Source of the DNA: Anaerolineae bacterium
Lineage (GTDB): Bacteria; Chloroflexota; Anaerolineae; Aggregatilineales; Aggregatilineaceae
Length of the DNA: 5,100 nucleotides
Direction: 5' to 3'
Assembly (NCBI GenBank): GCA_016929355.1
Contig: JAFGJA010000514.1
Location: 1-5,100 of the forward strand
Shown here: positions 5,053-5,100 of the stretch, one piece after another
Layout: every line of letters begins with the position of its first letter
How positions within the stretch are numbered: the stretch's first letter is position 1
Position numbers and translations under genes: made by a program
The notes under the pieces: model-generated
The model's database searches: none
Told to the model about the DNA's origin: nothing
The model's input: the letters and a program-made list of their open reading frames with translations, nothing else

Positions 5053-5100
5053 GTTCCTGATAGAAAAGCCATCATTGCTCGAAACCGTCGAAAATCCAAA

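Larger units (their letters stand above)
4764..5100. other. Non-coding intergenic region upstream of the DUF554 gene
   Basis: No supported gene occurs in these 337 bases: short frames on either strand lack ribosome binding sites and protein-like composition. The part nearest DUF554 is GC-rich and holds a small 5-bp stem (GCTTG 4797-4801 with CAAGC 4807-4811). The part after about 4870 is AT-rich and holds the two heptad repeat blocks listed separately. The plus-strand side presumably leads to a gene beyond 5100, but no start codon for it is visible. Confidence 0.6.

Overview
The window looks like chromosomal DNA of a moderately GC-rich, free-living bacterium. The best guess is a Chloroflexota (Anaerolineae-like) genome. 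This is inferred from the style of the proteins (a short M1 metallopeptidase with an 'ALETQT' substrate loop, a secreted TolB-like propeller, extracytoplasmic beta-domain proteins of unknown role), from a GTAGGGGC...GCCCCTAC intergenic palindrome and from heptad AACT repeats. No marker gene is present, so the assignment is tentative.

Layout. Positions 1-564 (+) hold the C-terminal 187 residues of an M1 zinc aminopeptidase that begins before the window. The spacer 565-763 carries a compact nested palindrome (623-675) and an AT-rich heptad repeat (711-748) ending just before the Shine-Dalgarno site of the next gene. Positions 764-1696 (+) encode an exported protein that is essentially one complete six-bladed TolB/PD40 beta-propeller. 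On the minus strand, a probable 60-residue single-pass membrane protein (1737-1919) has its own sigma70-like promoter (1949-1978) and ribosome binding site. A strong 13-bp hairpin (2090-2126) separates it from a minus-strand cluster.

In transcription order the minus-strand cluster is: a DUF554 (YqgA/YdfK-type) membrane protein (4763-3984), a helical 188-residue protein built from two diverged copies of one unit (3888-3322), and a membrane-anchored protein with an extracytoplasmic beta domain and a very basic C-terminal tail (3281-2205). The last two are 40 bp apart and probably co-transcribed; DUF554 lies 95 bp upstream and may or may not belong to the same unit. Positions 4764-5100 are non-coding and carry a second copy of the heptad repeat (36 of 38 bases identical to the first) facing an inverted three-unit version.

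How the parts fit together. There is no mobile element, CRISPR array, RNA gene or recognisable defence or biosynthetic system. The most interesting items are the paired uncharacterised genes 3322-3888 and 2205-3281, the small membrane protein with clear expression signals, and the two families of intergenic repeats. No start codon gave a clear conflict once ribosome binding sites were weighed: three starts (1919, 3281 and 4763) are set internal to longer open frames for that reason.
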